Below, one piece after another: positions 10,155-21,074 of a DNA stretch of 64,000 nt; within the stretch, counting starts at the first letter, position 1; every line of letters starts with the position of its first letter. A program made the position numbers and the translations under genes. Under the pieces are notes generated by a model. The model saw only the letters and a list, made by a program, of their open reading frames with translations, searched no databases and was not told the DNA's origin. Source of the stretch: Paralithodes platypus (taxonomy: Eukaryota > Arthropoda > Malacostraca > Decapoda > Lithodidae); contig CM064506.1 in assembly GCA_032716605.1 (NCBI GenBank), positions 1,650,493-1,714,492 on the forward strand. The letters are read 5' to 3'.

Positions 10155-11900
10155 TTAGATAGGTAATATATGCTTAAGTAATTGTGTATCCCTACATATT
10201 ACACAGTGGGATTAAACAAATACTTTCTAGTTCTATATTACACTATTTGCATTAATTATAAACCTTAAGGTAATAGATACTATTATTGAGATTATACATC
10301 ATGCACGTGAAAATACCTACACGAGTAGCCTAGTGAACCGAACCATGTGGTTTTGTTGTTCTATATTTTGTTATGTTTGCAAATACACTATATATTCAAA
10401 TTATAACCTAAACATTCCATAACAATACTTTAGATAGACCTACTTATGGCTAATAGGCATAACACAAGGCGTATGTAGCCTATTTCCTCCATTATAATAA
10501 ATAGCCTATATGTGAAGGTAGCCTATATGGGTATCTTTGAAAATGTTCGAACCCTATATAGCTTACTATACAGTATTCAGATTATACCAGTAAATAAAAT
10601 ATAGGTTGTTTTTTCTGTAGATTTATCCACTCGACTGCTTACTCTACTTCCTCTATTCTCCCTTTTCACTACCCTACCTTTCCATACTCTACCAAACTTT
10701 AGGCCTACTCTACTTTACCTTACTTTACTCTTCTCTTCCTTACCTTACTCTACTCTTCCTTACACTACCCTACTCTATCAAACTTTAGGCCTACCCTACT
10801 TTACAGCCGCCTGTGTCAACAAGGAAACAGTAAAAAGTAAGTAGGCGACTTCTTCTTCTTCTTTAGAACCCGCCCGCAGACCGTGCAGATCTACAGGGCT
10901 GACCTTTGTATCGGTACTGGCTCAGAAACGTTAGCAGGAGGGAAAGTTTAGAGTAGAAGGATAGTTTAAGAGACAGTTTTTTTGTTTGTATAAACCCCCC
11001 CCTCACTTCCTCCTCCCTCCCCCTCACCTCCGCTCCCCCCCCCCCCCCCTCCCTCACTCATTTCTCTTCCTCCACATTTTCTCCAACATCCTCTTCATCA
11101 TCTCCATGTCTTGTGACTAACTTCAGTGCGCTACGTTATCAATGCAACTAAAGCAAGATAGCCTAGACCTATTTCACCTCAAACTAAGCCTTGGTTAGGA
11201 AACGTCATACAGGAATAGCTTATGTGACGAAAATTGTATATCTTCTTATTGTTTAAATGTGCAGTTTGCTTGGAGGGTTGTCTCCAGATTACTGCACAGG
11301 CGTTTAGATGGGACAGAGTAAGAATAGAAGGGGAAAATCATAGAATGAGGAATGAAAAACTACTCAAAATTAGTCACTGAAGCCCCCCAACCACGTCAAG
11401 GAGAGTAGTATCAGGGGGGGGAATTTTATATATAGGGAAACAAAATCTAAATTATGTGTCGACTTGAAGGGCCGTGTAGTGCATAATAGATATCCAAGAA
11501 ACCCTACCGGAGAAAGTCTACGAAACTGCTGGCTGGTTCTACCTGACTGGTTACAGACAACACTCACAACCAAAGCCACTCCAAGAGTATAGTAACATTT
11601 AACATGAACTTCGTACATTACACTTGTACACACTACAAGCCATTTAGAATTGCAGTTAATTTTGAGGTTCTAAAACGTTTCCCTATTCTATCTATCTATC
11701 TATCTATATGCTCAGGCCCAATCCCCATTTTCCTATTTTTTATTTTTATTTTCCTCTATTTTATTATGTTTTTTTTTGTTTTCCTTATTAGTTTGGTGAT
11801 TTTAAGACCTTCCATGCCACTTCTTCTCTTTCTCTCAACTGAATAAGCCTGTGAGAGTCAGTTTCGGGTTCGAACATAGGAATAATAATGATGTATGTCT
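10155..11900. other. No supported gene; low-complexity stretches
   Basis: This stretch is mostly unassigned AT-rich DNA. At 10620-10810 a CT-rich block carries an imperfect duplication around CAAACTTTAGGCCTAC. At 10995-11060 there is a C-rich polypyrimidine tract. Near 11690 a (CTAT)n run precedes ATGCTCAGGCCCAATCCCC, which recurs at 33000. Around 11790 a short TTAA-1-like phrase is visible. I see no exon with support. Confidence 0.6.
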
Positions 11901-11924
11901 ATATACTACATATTCTCTCTACAC

Positions 11925-12300
11925 TCACACACACACACACACACTCTCTCCATTCACACACTCATTTTCTACTGACTCACTTGTTATCTACTGACACACT
12001 CGACTCTTTCTCTACTGACACACTCATTATCTACTGACACACACTCTTTCTCTACTGACACACACTAATTTCTCTACTGACACACACTCATTCTCTACTG
12101 ACACACACTCATTCTCTACTGACACACACTCTTTCTCTACTGACACACACTCTTTATCTACTCACACTCTTTCTCTACTGACACACACTCGTTCTCTACT
12201 GACACACACTCGTTCTCTACTGACACACACTCTTTTTCTACCGACACACACTCTTTTTCTCCACACACGCACACTCTCTTTGCACGCACACACGCTACAC
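11925..12300. repeat. ACACACTC / TCTCTACTGACACACAC minisatellite
   Basis: After an (AC)n run, the phrase TTCTCTACTGACACACACTC repeats about 12 times with a unit of about 20-22 bp. It then decays into ACACACGC repeats. No function is suggested. Confidence 0.9.
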
Positions 12301-12483
12301 AACATCCCTCACAGTTCTCCAATCAAGAATCAACTCTCTTTGCACTCACATAACACACTCCACCACTTACACTTTGCCAATAATTAATACTCAACTCGAG
12401 GGTTAACCCCTTCGACTGTACCGGAGACGTCTTTTTAATTTTGTTTTTGCTATGTTTAGACGACTTTGTGCAGTTTAAGAAGG

Positions 12484-13660
12484 TAACCGACGAGAAATAT
12501 GTCTTCTAAGCGTAGTATGGAAGGTATACAGTAGGGTAGTGATTGAGAGAGTGAAAGCGAGAACGGAGAAATTAATAGATGATGAGCAGGGCGATTTTAG
12601 GAAGGGAAGAGGATGTGTAGATCAGATTTTTACCCTGAATTGTGTTGTGGAGAAATATCTGGAGAAGCAACAAAAGCTGTATGTTGCCTTTATATGGACT
12701 TAGAGAAGGCCTATGACAGAGTGGATAGCGAAGGTATGTGGAAAGTACTTAGAATATACAGAGTAGAGGGCAAGTTGCTGAAAGCAGTGAAGAGCATGTA
12801 TGAGGGTGCAAAGGCGGCAGTACAGTACGTGTGGAGAATGAGCAGAGCGAGTTCTTTGATCTGAATGTTGGGTTGAAACAGGGGTGTGTGATGTCCCCGT
12901 GGTTGTTTACTGTATATGGATGGAGTCATGAAAGAAATACAAGGAAGAGCAGTGGATGTTGGTGTATCGCTGATAAGGGAGGGAAATGAGTGGAAGCTAC
13001 CTGTACTGCTGTTTGCTGATGATACAGTTCTGATGAGCAATAATGAATGGGAGTTGGGGTCTGGTAAATTAAATGTGTTTGGATCAGTGTGCAAAAAAAC
13101 GGAATCTGAAGGTAAATGCGGGGAAGAGCAGGGTTATGATCTTCGAAAGGGGTGAAGCCACAGAGTGTGAGGTTGGTCAGTATGGAAGTGAAGAAGTCCT
13201 TACATGACAGTGTGATATTCCCGACACTGACTTATGGAAGCGAAGCATGGACGTTGGTTGAGAGACTCAGACCAAGAGTGAGAGGGGTGGAAATGAGTTA
13301 CTTAAGAAGTGCGTGCAGAGTTACATGGAGGGATAGACAGACGAATGAGGAAGTAAGGATCGAGGTGTGGTGTGGAGGTAAATGTACTGGAAAGTGTGAA
13401 AAGAAACACTTTGAGATGGTTCGGCCATATGGAACGTATTGGAGAGAATTACTAAGAGGGTGTACGAGAGCGAGGTGGAAGGACAGAGGGCGAGGTAAAC
13501 CGAAAGAGAGGTGGAAGGATGGAATGAGGAAGTATATATGGATGAAGGCGGTGCTGGTTGGGAGGAGGGGCGTAGACTGACTGGGGACAGAGATGCATGG
13601 GAGCGGTTGATTCGTGGCCATCCCTTCGGGGATCACGGCGTCAGGTAATAGATAGATAGG
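12484..13660 (+). pseudogene. LINE-G: RTE-like reverse transcriptase, frameshifted
   Basis: Across three frames the reverse transcriptase core is readable: GCVDQIFTL, YVAF..DLEKAYDRVD, LKQGCVMSPWLF and LLFADDTVLMSNNEWEL (catalytic ADD at about 13015-13023). Then come LTYGSEAWTLVERL and the C-terminal RWKDRGRGKPKERWKDGM. Frames break near 12695, 12860, 13060 and 13155. It ends CACGGCGTCAGGTAATAG and then GATAGATAGG. The 5' half of the element is absent. It is inserted in a TTAA-2 MITE. Confidence 0.85.
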
Positions 13661-13718
13661 AAGGATCTGTGGTAGTAGAAATTAGGGTCAAGTGAGATAA
13701 TTTGAAGCTTGTTAATTG

Positions 13719-13936
13719 CCGACTTGCGAGTTTCATTCTATAAGGAAGTTGGAGCCATAAACATTGATATTAAACAGAACTACAACAATAATGTAGGTTT
13801 CTAATGGATAACAAATATGTTGAATTGGGTTTTATGTATTTATAAATGTATTACAACAGTATTTTAACAGGTAATTCTGATAAATATCGATATCTACAAC
13901 TCCAATTTCCTTATAGAACGAAACTCGCAAGTGGTC
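13719..13936. mobile_element. MITE-Q copy 1
   Basis: Inverted ends read ACTTGCGAGTTTCATTCTAT and, at the right, TATAGAACGAAACTCGCAAGT. Arms extend about 45 bp (AAGGAAGTTGGAGCC against CAACTCCAATTTCCTTA). AATTG flanks both sides. It lies in the middle of a TTAA-2 copy, at the same position as the MITE-Q at 48134. Confidence 0.8.
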
Positions 13937-14077
13937 AATTGCTGGAGGTCCTTTTAAAATTAAATACAATTGGCTAAAAGAAGACAGAATAAAGTTAAAA
14001 GGACGGCACCGTAACAGTACGGGTTAAGGACACGCATGCATATAAATTTTTATTTTATTTTGAGTCTCTCCTCTCTC

Positions 14078-14205
14078 ACAATGTTGGTGGTGTAATGGTT
14101 TAGATGCTTATGTTTTGGGTATGGTGTTCCGAGTTCGAATCCCGGGAGGACCATATGCTTTCATTATTTTATTAAAGTACATTGGAGTTTGTAATATATG
14201 ATTAA
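14078..14205 (+). mobile_element. tRNA-derived SINE
   Basis: The A-box region reads GGTGGTGTAATGGTTTAGATG and the B-box CCGAGTTCGAATCCCGGG; the body starts ACCATATGCTTTCATTATTT. Spacing fits a tRNA head but the 3' side does not close an acceptor stem. A related copy lies at 46452. Confidence 0.65.
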
Positions 14206-14334
14206 TGTTAAGAATGGGATGTTCCTTAATCACGTTTGAAAGTCGTCTCATCGGTTGCCGGTATAGCCGGCGCTTTCTTCACGTTGTTAAACCATATGCA
14301 TATCGGTTTTCGATCTTTTCGTAGCCGGGAGGAC

Positions 14335-14582
14335 AGGAGCAAGTGTACGACAACAGGAGGCCTCCGAGATCCTGTTCAAATGTAGAAGCAATAATCTGAA
14401 CTTGGGGAATAGAAAGAGATTTTGTAACCAATCAACGGAGTGTCTGATGTGCGGAGCTGCCATGGAGGACTTGAACCACGATAATCTTCAAGGTAATCAA
14501 GGACACTACATCCGCCTTATTAGAAACAATTTATTAGGGAAAATAGGGACCATAATAGACTCCATATTTTTCTCATTAGGCT
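14335..14582 (+). pseudogene. LINE C-terminal zinc-knuckle fragment
   Basis: The frame reads QASVRQQEASEILFKCRSNN, then LNLGNRKRFC and ECLMCGAAMEDLNH. A CxxC..H segment after a NLNLGxRKRF motif is typical of the C-terminal tail of non-LTR retrotransposon proteins. The rest of the element is absent. Confidence 0.55.
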
Positions 14583-14611
14583 AGGCTATAGTCCGCATGG
14601 AGGAATTTCGT

Positions 14612-15055
14612 GGTAATTGATACGGTGTGACAGTCACGAGTTTTAGAATGTGTGGGGTTTTTTTTTGCATTTTTTCTTTGATATAGGCCTAGGCTTATCG
14701 GCTACAGTGTTGTTTTACCTAACTAAGAAACCTAACCTAACCTAACCTAAAAGTAATACGTGGATAGCAACTAACCTAAAATGTACGCAATTACCAAAGC
14801 AGCACTGGATCGCGCAACTGTAAGGTCCCCCGAGTAAGGTAGGAGGGAAAAAAAAATCTATAAAGCAGAAATCCCGTAAAACAGGACTTGTCATTATGCA
14901 GACAAGACTCTGTGTTTTACCCTATAGGCCTATCTCCCTTATAATACATTTGTGACGGGAAGGACATATATAGGACTGAAGACTTATAGCCTATAACATA
15001 CCTATAGGCTAGGCTACACAAACATCGATGGGGCTTGTAACTGTCAAACCGTAAA
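14612..15055. repeat. Pieces of the long inverted-repeat family (see 50868-53945)
   Basis: GATACGGTGTGACAGTC at 14618 and its complement-like GGGCTTGTAACTGTCAAACC at 15030 match the two arms of the structure at 51.2 and 53.4 kb. So does GGAAGGACATATATAGGACT at about 14958. TTAGG-type units lie at 14725-14752. Confidence 0.6.
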
Positions 15056-15057
15056 AT

Positions 15058-15465
15058 CGGTCAATATTTACGAGTCACACCACAGCTGGGATCTCATTTT
15101 TAACGGTAGTTTTGGGTTCCTACCATTCTATGCTTCATTGCTATATACTTTTTATCCACCGGAAAATATATTTTTTTCTTGGCTATTTTTTTTTTTTTGC
15201 ATTAACCTAACCAAAAAACCTAACCTAACCTAATAGCCCCCAAATACATTTAGGTTAGGTTAGGTTAGGTTAGGTTTTTAGGTTAGGTTAATGCTAAAAA
15301 AAAAATAAAAAAAAATAGGTAGGCCTATAAAAATAAAAAAACAAGAAAAAATAATATTTTCCGGTGGATAAAAAGTATATAGTAATGAAACATAGAATGA
15401 TAGGAACCCAAAACTACCATTAGAAATGAGATTCCAGCTGTGGTGTGACTCGTAAATATTGACCG
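15058..15465. mobile_element. FB-2 foldback element, both arms
   Basis: The left arm (about 15058-15250) and right arm (about 15265-15465) are inverted copies. GTCACACCACAGCTGGGATC faces GATTCCAGCTGTGGTGTGAC. GGTAGTTTTGGGTTCCTA faces TAGGAACCCAAAACTACC. TTTTTATCCACCGGAAAA faces its complement. The centre is (AACCT)n followed by (AGGTT)n. No coding capacity. Single-arm copies lie at 8508 and 50620. Confidence 0.85.
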
Positions 15466-15552
15466 TAAAATCTTACCAATTTCGTTATCGACACTTGAAA
15501 AAACCCGATTTCACAGAAAAAATCCACCAAAAATCTGTCAAAGATGTCAAAT

Positions 15553-15642
15553 AGCGGGGGTGTGGGGGCAGCAGCCCCCACCCATAATACTAAGATAGGT
15601 TAGCTGGTTAGGTTAGGCTAATGTCCTTTCAAAGGGGCATAG
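15553..15642. repeat. G-rich hairpin module
   Basis: GTGGGGGCAGCAGCCCCCAC is a perfect palindrome, preceded by AGCGGGGGT and followed by CATAATACTAAGATAGGTTAG. The same module with the same flanks is at 52739 and 52865. Confidence 0.8.
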
Positions 15643-15844
15643 GCTAGTAAACACTAGGATAGCCGGTTATACTGATGATTTGGACCGACAGTTAGCCCGT
15701 CCATCTTTTTAGGCGGATTAGGCCTAATAGGTCCGGTAGGCTATAGCATATACATCATTGCTTATGTCATTAAGAGCTGAAATGTATTATAGGCCCTAAG
15801 GGAGAACAAAAATAAAAGGTAAAATACGCACCACAGCTAGCAGT

Positions 15845-15976
15845 GCTGTTTTCAATGCACTGTTACTTATTCAAATAAGTAACTGTTACTTATTGGAATA
15901 AGTAACAAGTAACTGTTTTCAAGACTGTTACTTATTCAAATAAGTAACTGTTTCTTATTGGAATAAGTAACAAGTA
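15845..15976. repeat. Palindromic satellite array 1
   Basis: Units alternate TTACTTATTCAAATAAGTAA and TTCTTATTGGAATAAGTAAC with linkers AAGTAACTGTTTTCAAGACTG. Each unit is itself an imperfect palindrome, so the block can fold as serial hairpins. It precedes the hairpin module at 15984. Confidence 0.9.
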
Positions 15977-16193
15977 TTTTTTTTTGGTGAGCAAGGTTTA
16001 GTCCCTGCTTAAAGTGAGACTTCATTATGTTACCTAAATGAGCTCACATTTAGTACACAATTCATGTCGGCCTGAATTTGAGCATGTTAAGGTAACAAAG
16101 TTTAGTCTCACTTTAACCTTGGACTAAACCCTGCTCACTTTTCTTAGCTGAATGGTGGCTGTCAGTGATACTTCAACAAAAGTGTGCATAGAT

Positions 16194-16857
16194 CAGGGGT
16201 TCCCAAAGTGGTCGATATCGACCATCCAAGGGGTCGATAAATGGCTAGGGGGTCTATGAATGGCTAGGTGAGGAACGTTTCAAAAGATGTAGACCCATCT
16301 CTATGTGAAAAGCTGAAAAGGTGTAAGAATGCTCGGTTCTATTTGGCAGACCTATATTCAAAGTTTAATGAGGTACAGAAACGTCTGCTGGGTAAAGATG
16401 TTACCATTATTCAGGACAGGACAATTCTACTGGGCTTCCAAGGCAAACTAGGCTGGTGTAAAGCGTCATTGGCACAGAGATTTTCAGTACTTTTCGAACT
16501 TACAACAGTCGGCAGAAAGTGAAAGCATTTCAGATGGTGACATAGAAACATACGCTCACCTGGACACATTGATTGAAGACTTTAAAGTGTGCTTTGAAGA
16601 CCTGGAGAAAATGCAAGTGCCTGAATGAATTCTTACACCATTTGACTTGGAAATTCAAAATGAAGATATTAACTCTACTAATACTAATATTAAGGTACTA
16701 CTATAATTCCACATATTGATTGTATCATAATATGCATGTAATACGTCTCTTTTTTCACAACATATTATATTATTCTTATTTTTAAATGTTTGGGGGTCGA
16801 TGAATAATTTGAAACTTCATTAAGGGGTCAATGAGCTGAAGAGTTTGGGAATCCCTG
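16194..16857 (+). mobile_element. hAT element with transposase remnant
   Basis: Terminal inverted repeats are CAGGGGTTCCCAAAGTGG at the left and, read inward from the right, CAGGGATTCCCAAACTCTT. The 8-bp target duplication GCATAGAT lies at 16186-16193 and 16858-16865. The uninterrupted target (AGTGTGCATAGATGGCTTAAAG) is present at 18036 and 18515 in sister modules. The element is 664 bp, far shorter than an autonomous hAT, and was mobilised in trans or internally deleted. Confidence 0.92.
16262..16627 (+). pseudogene. hAT transposase C-terminal fragment (ZBED5-like)
   Basis: The reading SKDVDPSLCEKLKRCKNARF, FNEVQKRLLGKDVTIIQD and LLGFQGKLGWCKASLAQRF matches the pre-catalytic and insertion-domain portion of Charlie-type hAT transposases. 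A one-base shift near 16480 moves the frame to FQYFSNLQQSAES, ending KMQVPE and a stop at 16626-16628. The DDE residues and the hATC dimerisation region are absent, so it is inactive. Confidence 0.7.
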
Positions 16858-17304
16858 GCATAGATGGCTTAAAGTAAAATCTTCTTAACCAACTTGACCT
16901 GGGAAGTCCAAAAAGAGCCCTAGTTATTTTATAACATTGAAATTATTCAACCTACTGTACATACAATGCTCATATACTTTAATAATGAATTTTCCACTAT
17001 TTTAATTAATAAGAAGTTACACAATTAATAATTATATTTTTGGAATTCCCAGCTCAAAATACATATGATTATTATATTCTATGGCCAATCTGGACATCTT
17101 GTAGAACATTTCTCTGAGAGCCCACATTCAGCCAAGTTTTGTGAGCAAGGTTTAGTCCAGTCTTATAGTGAGATTTCATTATGTTACCTAAATGTGCTCA
17201 CATTTAGTACACAATTCATGTCGGACTGAATGTGAGCATGTTTAGGTAACAAAGTTTAGTCTCACTTTTACTTCGGACTAAATCCTGCTCACTTTAGCCG
17301 ACTG

Positions 17305-17835
17305 AAAACAGTTACTTGTTACTTATTACCTATTGAATAAGTAACAGAACATTGGAAACAGTTATTTGTTACTTATTCCAATAAGTAACAGTCTTGAAAA
17401 TAGTTACTTGTTACTTATTCGAATAAGTAACATATTTATTGGAATAAGTAACAAGTAATTGTTTTCAAAATTTACTTATTCGAATAAGTAACTTTTACTT
17501 ATTTGAATAAGTAACAAGTAACTGTTTTCAAGACTTACTTATTCGAATAACTAACTGTTTCTTATTGGAATAAGTAACGAGTAACTGTTTTCAATGAACT
17601 GTTACTTATTGGAATAAGTAACTTTTCGAGACTATTACTTATTGGAATAAGTAACAGGTAACTGTTTTCAAGACTGTTACTTATTCGAATAAGTAACTGT
17701 TTCTTATTGTAATAAGTAACAAGTCACTTTTTGCAAGACTTTTACTTATTGGAATAAGTAACAAGTCACTTTTCAAGACTGTTACTTATTCGAATTAGTA
17801 ACGGTTTCTTATTGGAATAAGTAACAAGTAAAAAA
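17305..17835. repeat. Palindromic satellite array 2
   Basis: About 12-14 irregular units are built on TTACTTATTCGAATAAGTAA or TTACTTATTGGAATAAGTAA, with linkers CAAGTAACTGTTTTCAAGACT. The left part is written in the opposite orientation (GAAAACAGTTACTTGTTAC). It sits between two hairpin modules and switches orientation near 17440. Confidence 0.9.
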
Positions 17836-18543
17836 ATAGGTGAGCAAGGTTTAGTCCCTGCTTAAAGTGAGACTTCATTATGTTACCTAAATGAGCTCAC
17901 ATTTAGTACACAATTCATGTCGGCCTGAATGTGAGCATGTTATGGTAACAAAGTTTAGTCTCACTTTAACCTTGGACTAAACCCTGCTCACTTTTCTTAG
18001 CTGAATGGTGGCTGTCAGTGATACTTTAACAAAAGTGTGCATAGATGGCTTAAAGTAATATCTTCTTAACCAACTTGACCTGGGAAGTCCAAAAAGAGCC
18101 CTAGTTATTTTATAACATTGAAATTATTCAACCTACAAACAATGCTCATATACTTTAATAATTAATTTGCCTCTTTTTTAATTAATTAAGAAGTTAGACA
18201 ATTAATAATGACATTTTTGGAATTCCCAGCTCAAAATACATATGATTATTATATTCTATGGCCAATCTGGACAACTTATAGAACATTTCTCTGAGAGCCC
18301 ACATTCAGCTAAGTTTTGTGAGTAAGGTTTAGTCCGGTCTTATAGTGAGACTTCATTTTGTGACCTAAATGTGCTCACATTTAGTACACAATTCATGTCG
18401 GACTAAATGTGAGCAGTTTCAGGTAACAAAGTATAGTCTCACTTTAACCTTGGACTAAACCCTGCTCACTTTTCTTAGCTGAACGGGGGCTGTTGGTGAT
18501 ACTTGAATAAAAGTGTGCATAGATGGCTTAAAGTAATATCTTC

Positions 18544-20343
18544 TTAACCTCTCGGCTGCGCATGGGGGGTATGAGACACCACACGCCTGTGCGCACGTAT
18601 TTGAGCTGTTCCCATCACTAACATCGTTATTTTACCATAAATATCGTTAATACTTATTCATATGCGCCTATTTTAGCATTAATATGAAGATATTAACCAG
18701 TTACAACAATAAAACCAGTGGAAACAGTGTTTGGCTGGTCAAAATCGCGAAATGAAAGCGAGTGTGTGTGACTGAGTGTGAGCCAACCTTCCACTCACGA
18801 AGCTTTGAGAGACACTGGAGGTACCTCTCAATTCTCTTCCTGACTTCTCCCCTAATTCCCACGCTTGGTAACACTGATGACAACGCCCTGATAGCAACTC
18901 GCTAATGTGTTAGCACGAAAATAGACCACAGAATAAGGGAATAACAGGGAAAATAGGTGATAATTGAAGGAGGGGATGTGGAGGAGTGATATTCGGCATG
19001 GCCCAGGGGCAAAAAAAAAAAAAAAAAAAAAAATTAAAGTTTTTTTTGGAGTGTTTTAAATGGATTTTTTTTTAGGCCCAGGATCTTAACCCGGGAACGG
19101 CGAGGGGGGGGGGGGGTAATGAACTAGCTCCCCATGGGCGAGCATATGGGCTCCATTCAGGCCTATAATCGTCATTTTACGATAAATATCGTTATTACCT
19201 ATTCATATGAGCCTATTTTACCTTCACTATGAAGATAGTAACCTGTAACAACAATCAAACAAGTGAAAATATAATTTTTCTGGTCAAAATTGCGAATATA
19301 GATGGACCAGCCCATTCATGAATTTTGGAGAAAATTGAGGCAACCCCTCCCTCCACGAGGCCTCAAGCCACACTGAGCCTACTCATACACACACTCGCTT
19401 GTGTAACACACCTGCTAGGCACGTAAGCACATTCCCCACACAGTTTGCTAATGTTAGCACAAAAATATACCAACAAATTAGGGGATAACAGGGAAAATAG
19501 GTGATAATTGAAGGGGGAGGGGAAAGGGAGGAAGGAGAGGATGTGGAGGAGTGATATGAGGTATAGGGAAAAAACAAAAAAAACAAAATTGTTTAGTGCT
19601 GTTTAAATGGTATTTTTAGGCCTCCCTCTTAACCCGGGAACTGCGGGGAGACTCTTAAGAGTTCCCCCGGCGGACTGCGAGGAGACTCTTATGAGTGAGT
19701 GAAAAAAAAAATCAACTTTTGACATCGAAAAAAAAACATTATTTTTATTTTTATTTTTTTATTTTTTTTTTTGGCCCCTGGGCCATGCAAAATCTCAGTC
19801 CTCTACCTCCCCTCCTTCCCCACTTTCCTCCTCTCCTTCAGTTATCACCTATTTTCCCTGTTATTCCCTTATTCTGAGGTATATTTTCGTGCTAACATTA
19901 GCGAGTTGCAAGCAGGGTGTTGTCATCACTGATGGCAAGCGAGTGCAAGAGAGAGAGAGAGAGTATCGATCGACTGTCTCAGTGGCCTTGGGGGAAATTG
20001 GCGGGAAAGCAGTTTGCCTCACCCATACATTATACAACTCGCGGGCTATATCTCCGATTTTGACCATCCAAACGCTGTTGTCACTCGTTTTATTGTTGTT
20101 TCAGGTTAATACCTTTATAATCAACCCATAATAGGCGCATATGGATAAGTATTAATGCTATTAATGGCACAATGAATATTTTAGTGACGGAAACACCTCA
20201 AATACGTCAGCACAGGGGGACGTTTCCAATTACCCCCATGCGCACTTCAGAGGTTAAGAGCTTTGCCGCCGTTTACGGGTTAAGAGTCTTCCCGCAGTCG
20301 CCCGGGGAAACTCTTAAGAGTCTTCCTGCAGCTCCTGGGTTAA
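18544..20343. mobile_element. TTAA-4 cluster: three copies, two orientations
   Basis: The outer TTAA sites are at 18544 and 20340. The target, CTTCTTAACCAACTTGACCTGG, is intact at 16882 and 18062. Inside, a reverse copy runs 18548-19090, a diverged reverse copy 19090-19625 and a forward copy 19627-20260, each joined at TTAACCCGGGAAC or GAGGTTAA. One end reads CCTCTCGGCTGCGCATGGGG; the other reads CCCGGGAACTGCGGGGAGAC with internal GACTCTTAAGAGT palindromes. No transposase is seen. Confidence 0.8.
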
Positions 20344-21074
20344 CGAATTTGACCTGGAGAGTCCAAAAAGAGCCTAAGTTATTTTCTAACATTGAAATTA
20401 AGGTACCTACAGACAATTTTCATATAATTAAACAATGAATTTGCCTCTATTTTAATTTATTAAGAAGTTAGACAATTAATAATGACATTTTTGGAATTCC
20501 CAGCTCAAAATACATACTGTATGATTATTATATTCTATGGCCAATATGGACAACTTGTAGAACATTTCTCTAAGAGCCCACATTCAGCTAAGTTTTGTGA
20601 GCAAGCTTTAGTCCGGTCTTAAAGTGAGACTTCATTTTGTGACCTAAATGTGCTCACATTTAGTACACAATTCATGTCGGACTAAATGTGAGCGGACTAA
20701 ATGCGAGTACAGTAGTTTCAGGTAACAAAGTTTAGTCTCACTTTAACCTTGTACTAAACCCTGTTCACTTTTCTTAGCTGAATATGGGCTCTCAGTGATT
20801 TATTTACCAATTTGCCCATAGAGCGCTGAAAGTAACATTTACTTAAGTAATATGACATGGGGAGTCCAAATATACTCAGATTTCTTCTAACAATGAAATT
20901 CAGCAATTTACAGACACTTTTTCTTAAAAATAATAATAATAACTTTGGTTTTATTCTACTTATTGAAGGATTTAGACATTTTGTAATAGCAAATATGGAA
21001 TCAGCAGCTCAAAATACATATGCAAACCATGTTCTGGCTTATATTGCCTTGTACTTTCTTACAGTGTCTTACAG

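Larger units (their letters stand above)
12403..14027. mobile_element. TTAA-2 MITE split by a LINE and by MITE-Q
   Basis: TTAA lies at 12403 and 14024. The left piece (12403-12483) reads CCCCTTCGACTGTACCGG to CAGTTTAAGAAGG. The middle piece (13661-13718) resumes AAGGATCTGTGGTAG. The right piece (13937-14027) resumes CAATTGCTGGAGG and ends GTACGGGTTAA. Removing both inserts restores a copy of about 230 bp, the family length. Confidence 0.8.
15984..20780. repeat. Tandem array of a ~480-bp hairpin module, interrupted
   Basis: A module begins GAGCAAGGTTTAGTCC and contains facing halves: GCTCACATTTAGT against ACTAAATGTGAGC, GTTACCTAAATG against TTAGGTAACAAAG, and AAGTGAGAC against GTCTCACTTTAACC. 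It ends GGACTAAACCCTGCTCAC. Copies start near 15984, 17141, 17843, 18315 and 20595. Removing the hAT (16194-16857), the satellite array (17305-17835) and the TTAA-4 cluster (18544-20343) gives spacings of about 470-490 bp. Confidence 0.85.

Noticed and set aside
14083..14160. tRNA gene
   Set aside because: A and B boxes are present but the acceptor stem does not pair and the 3' side continues into a SINE body shared with other copies; the same holds for 4.95, 36.99, 40.7, 46.45, 47.83 and 61.7 kb.
17305..17835. Palindromic repeats resembling a CRISPR array
   Set aside because: Spacing is irregular, linkers are variants of the repeat itself, and context is satellite DNA in a eukaryote.
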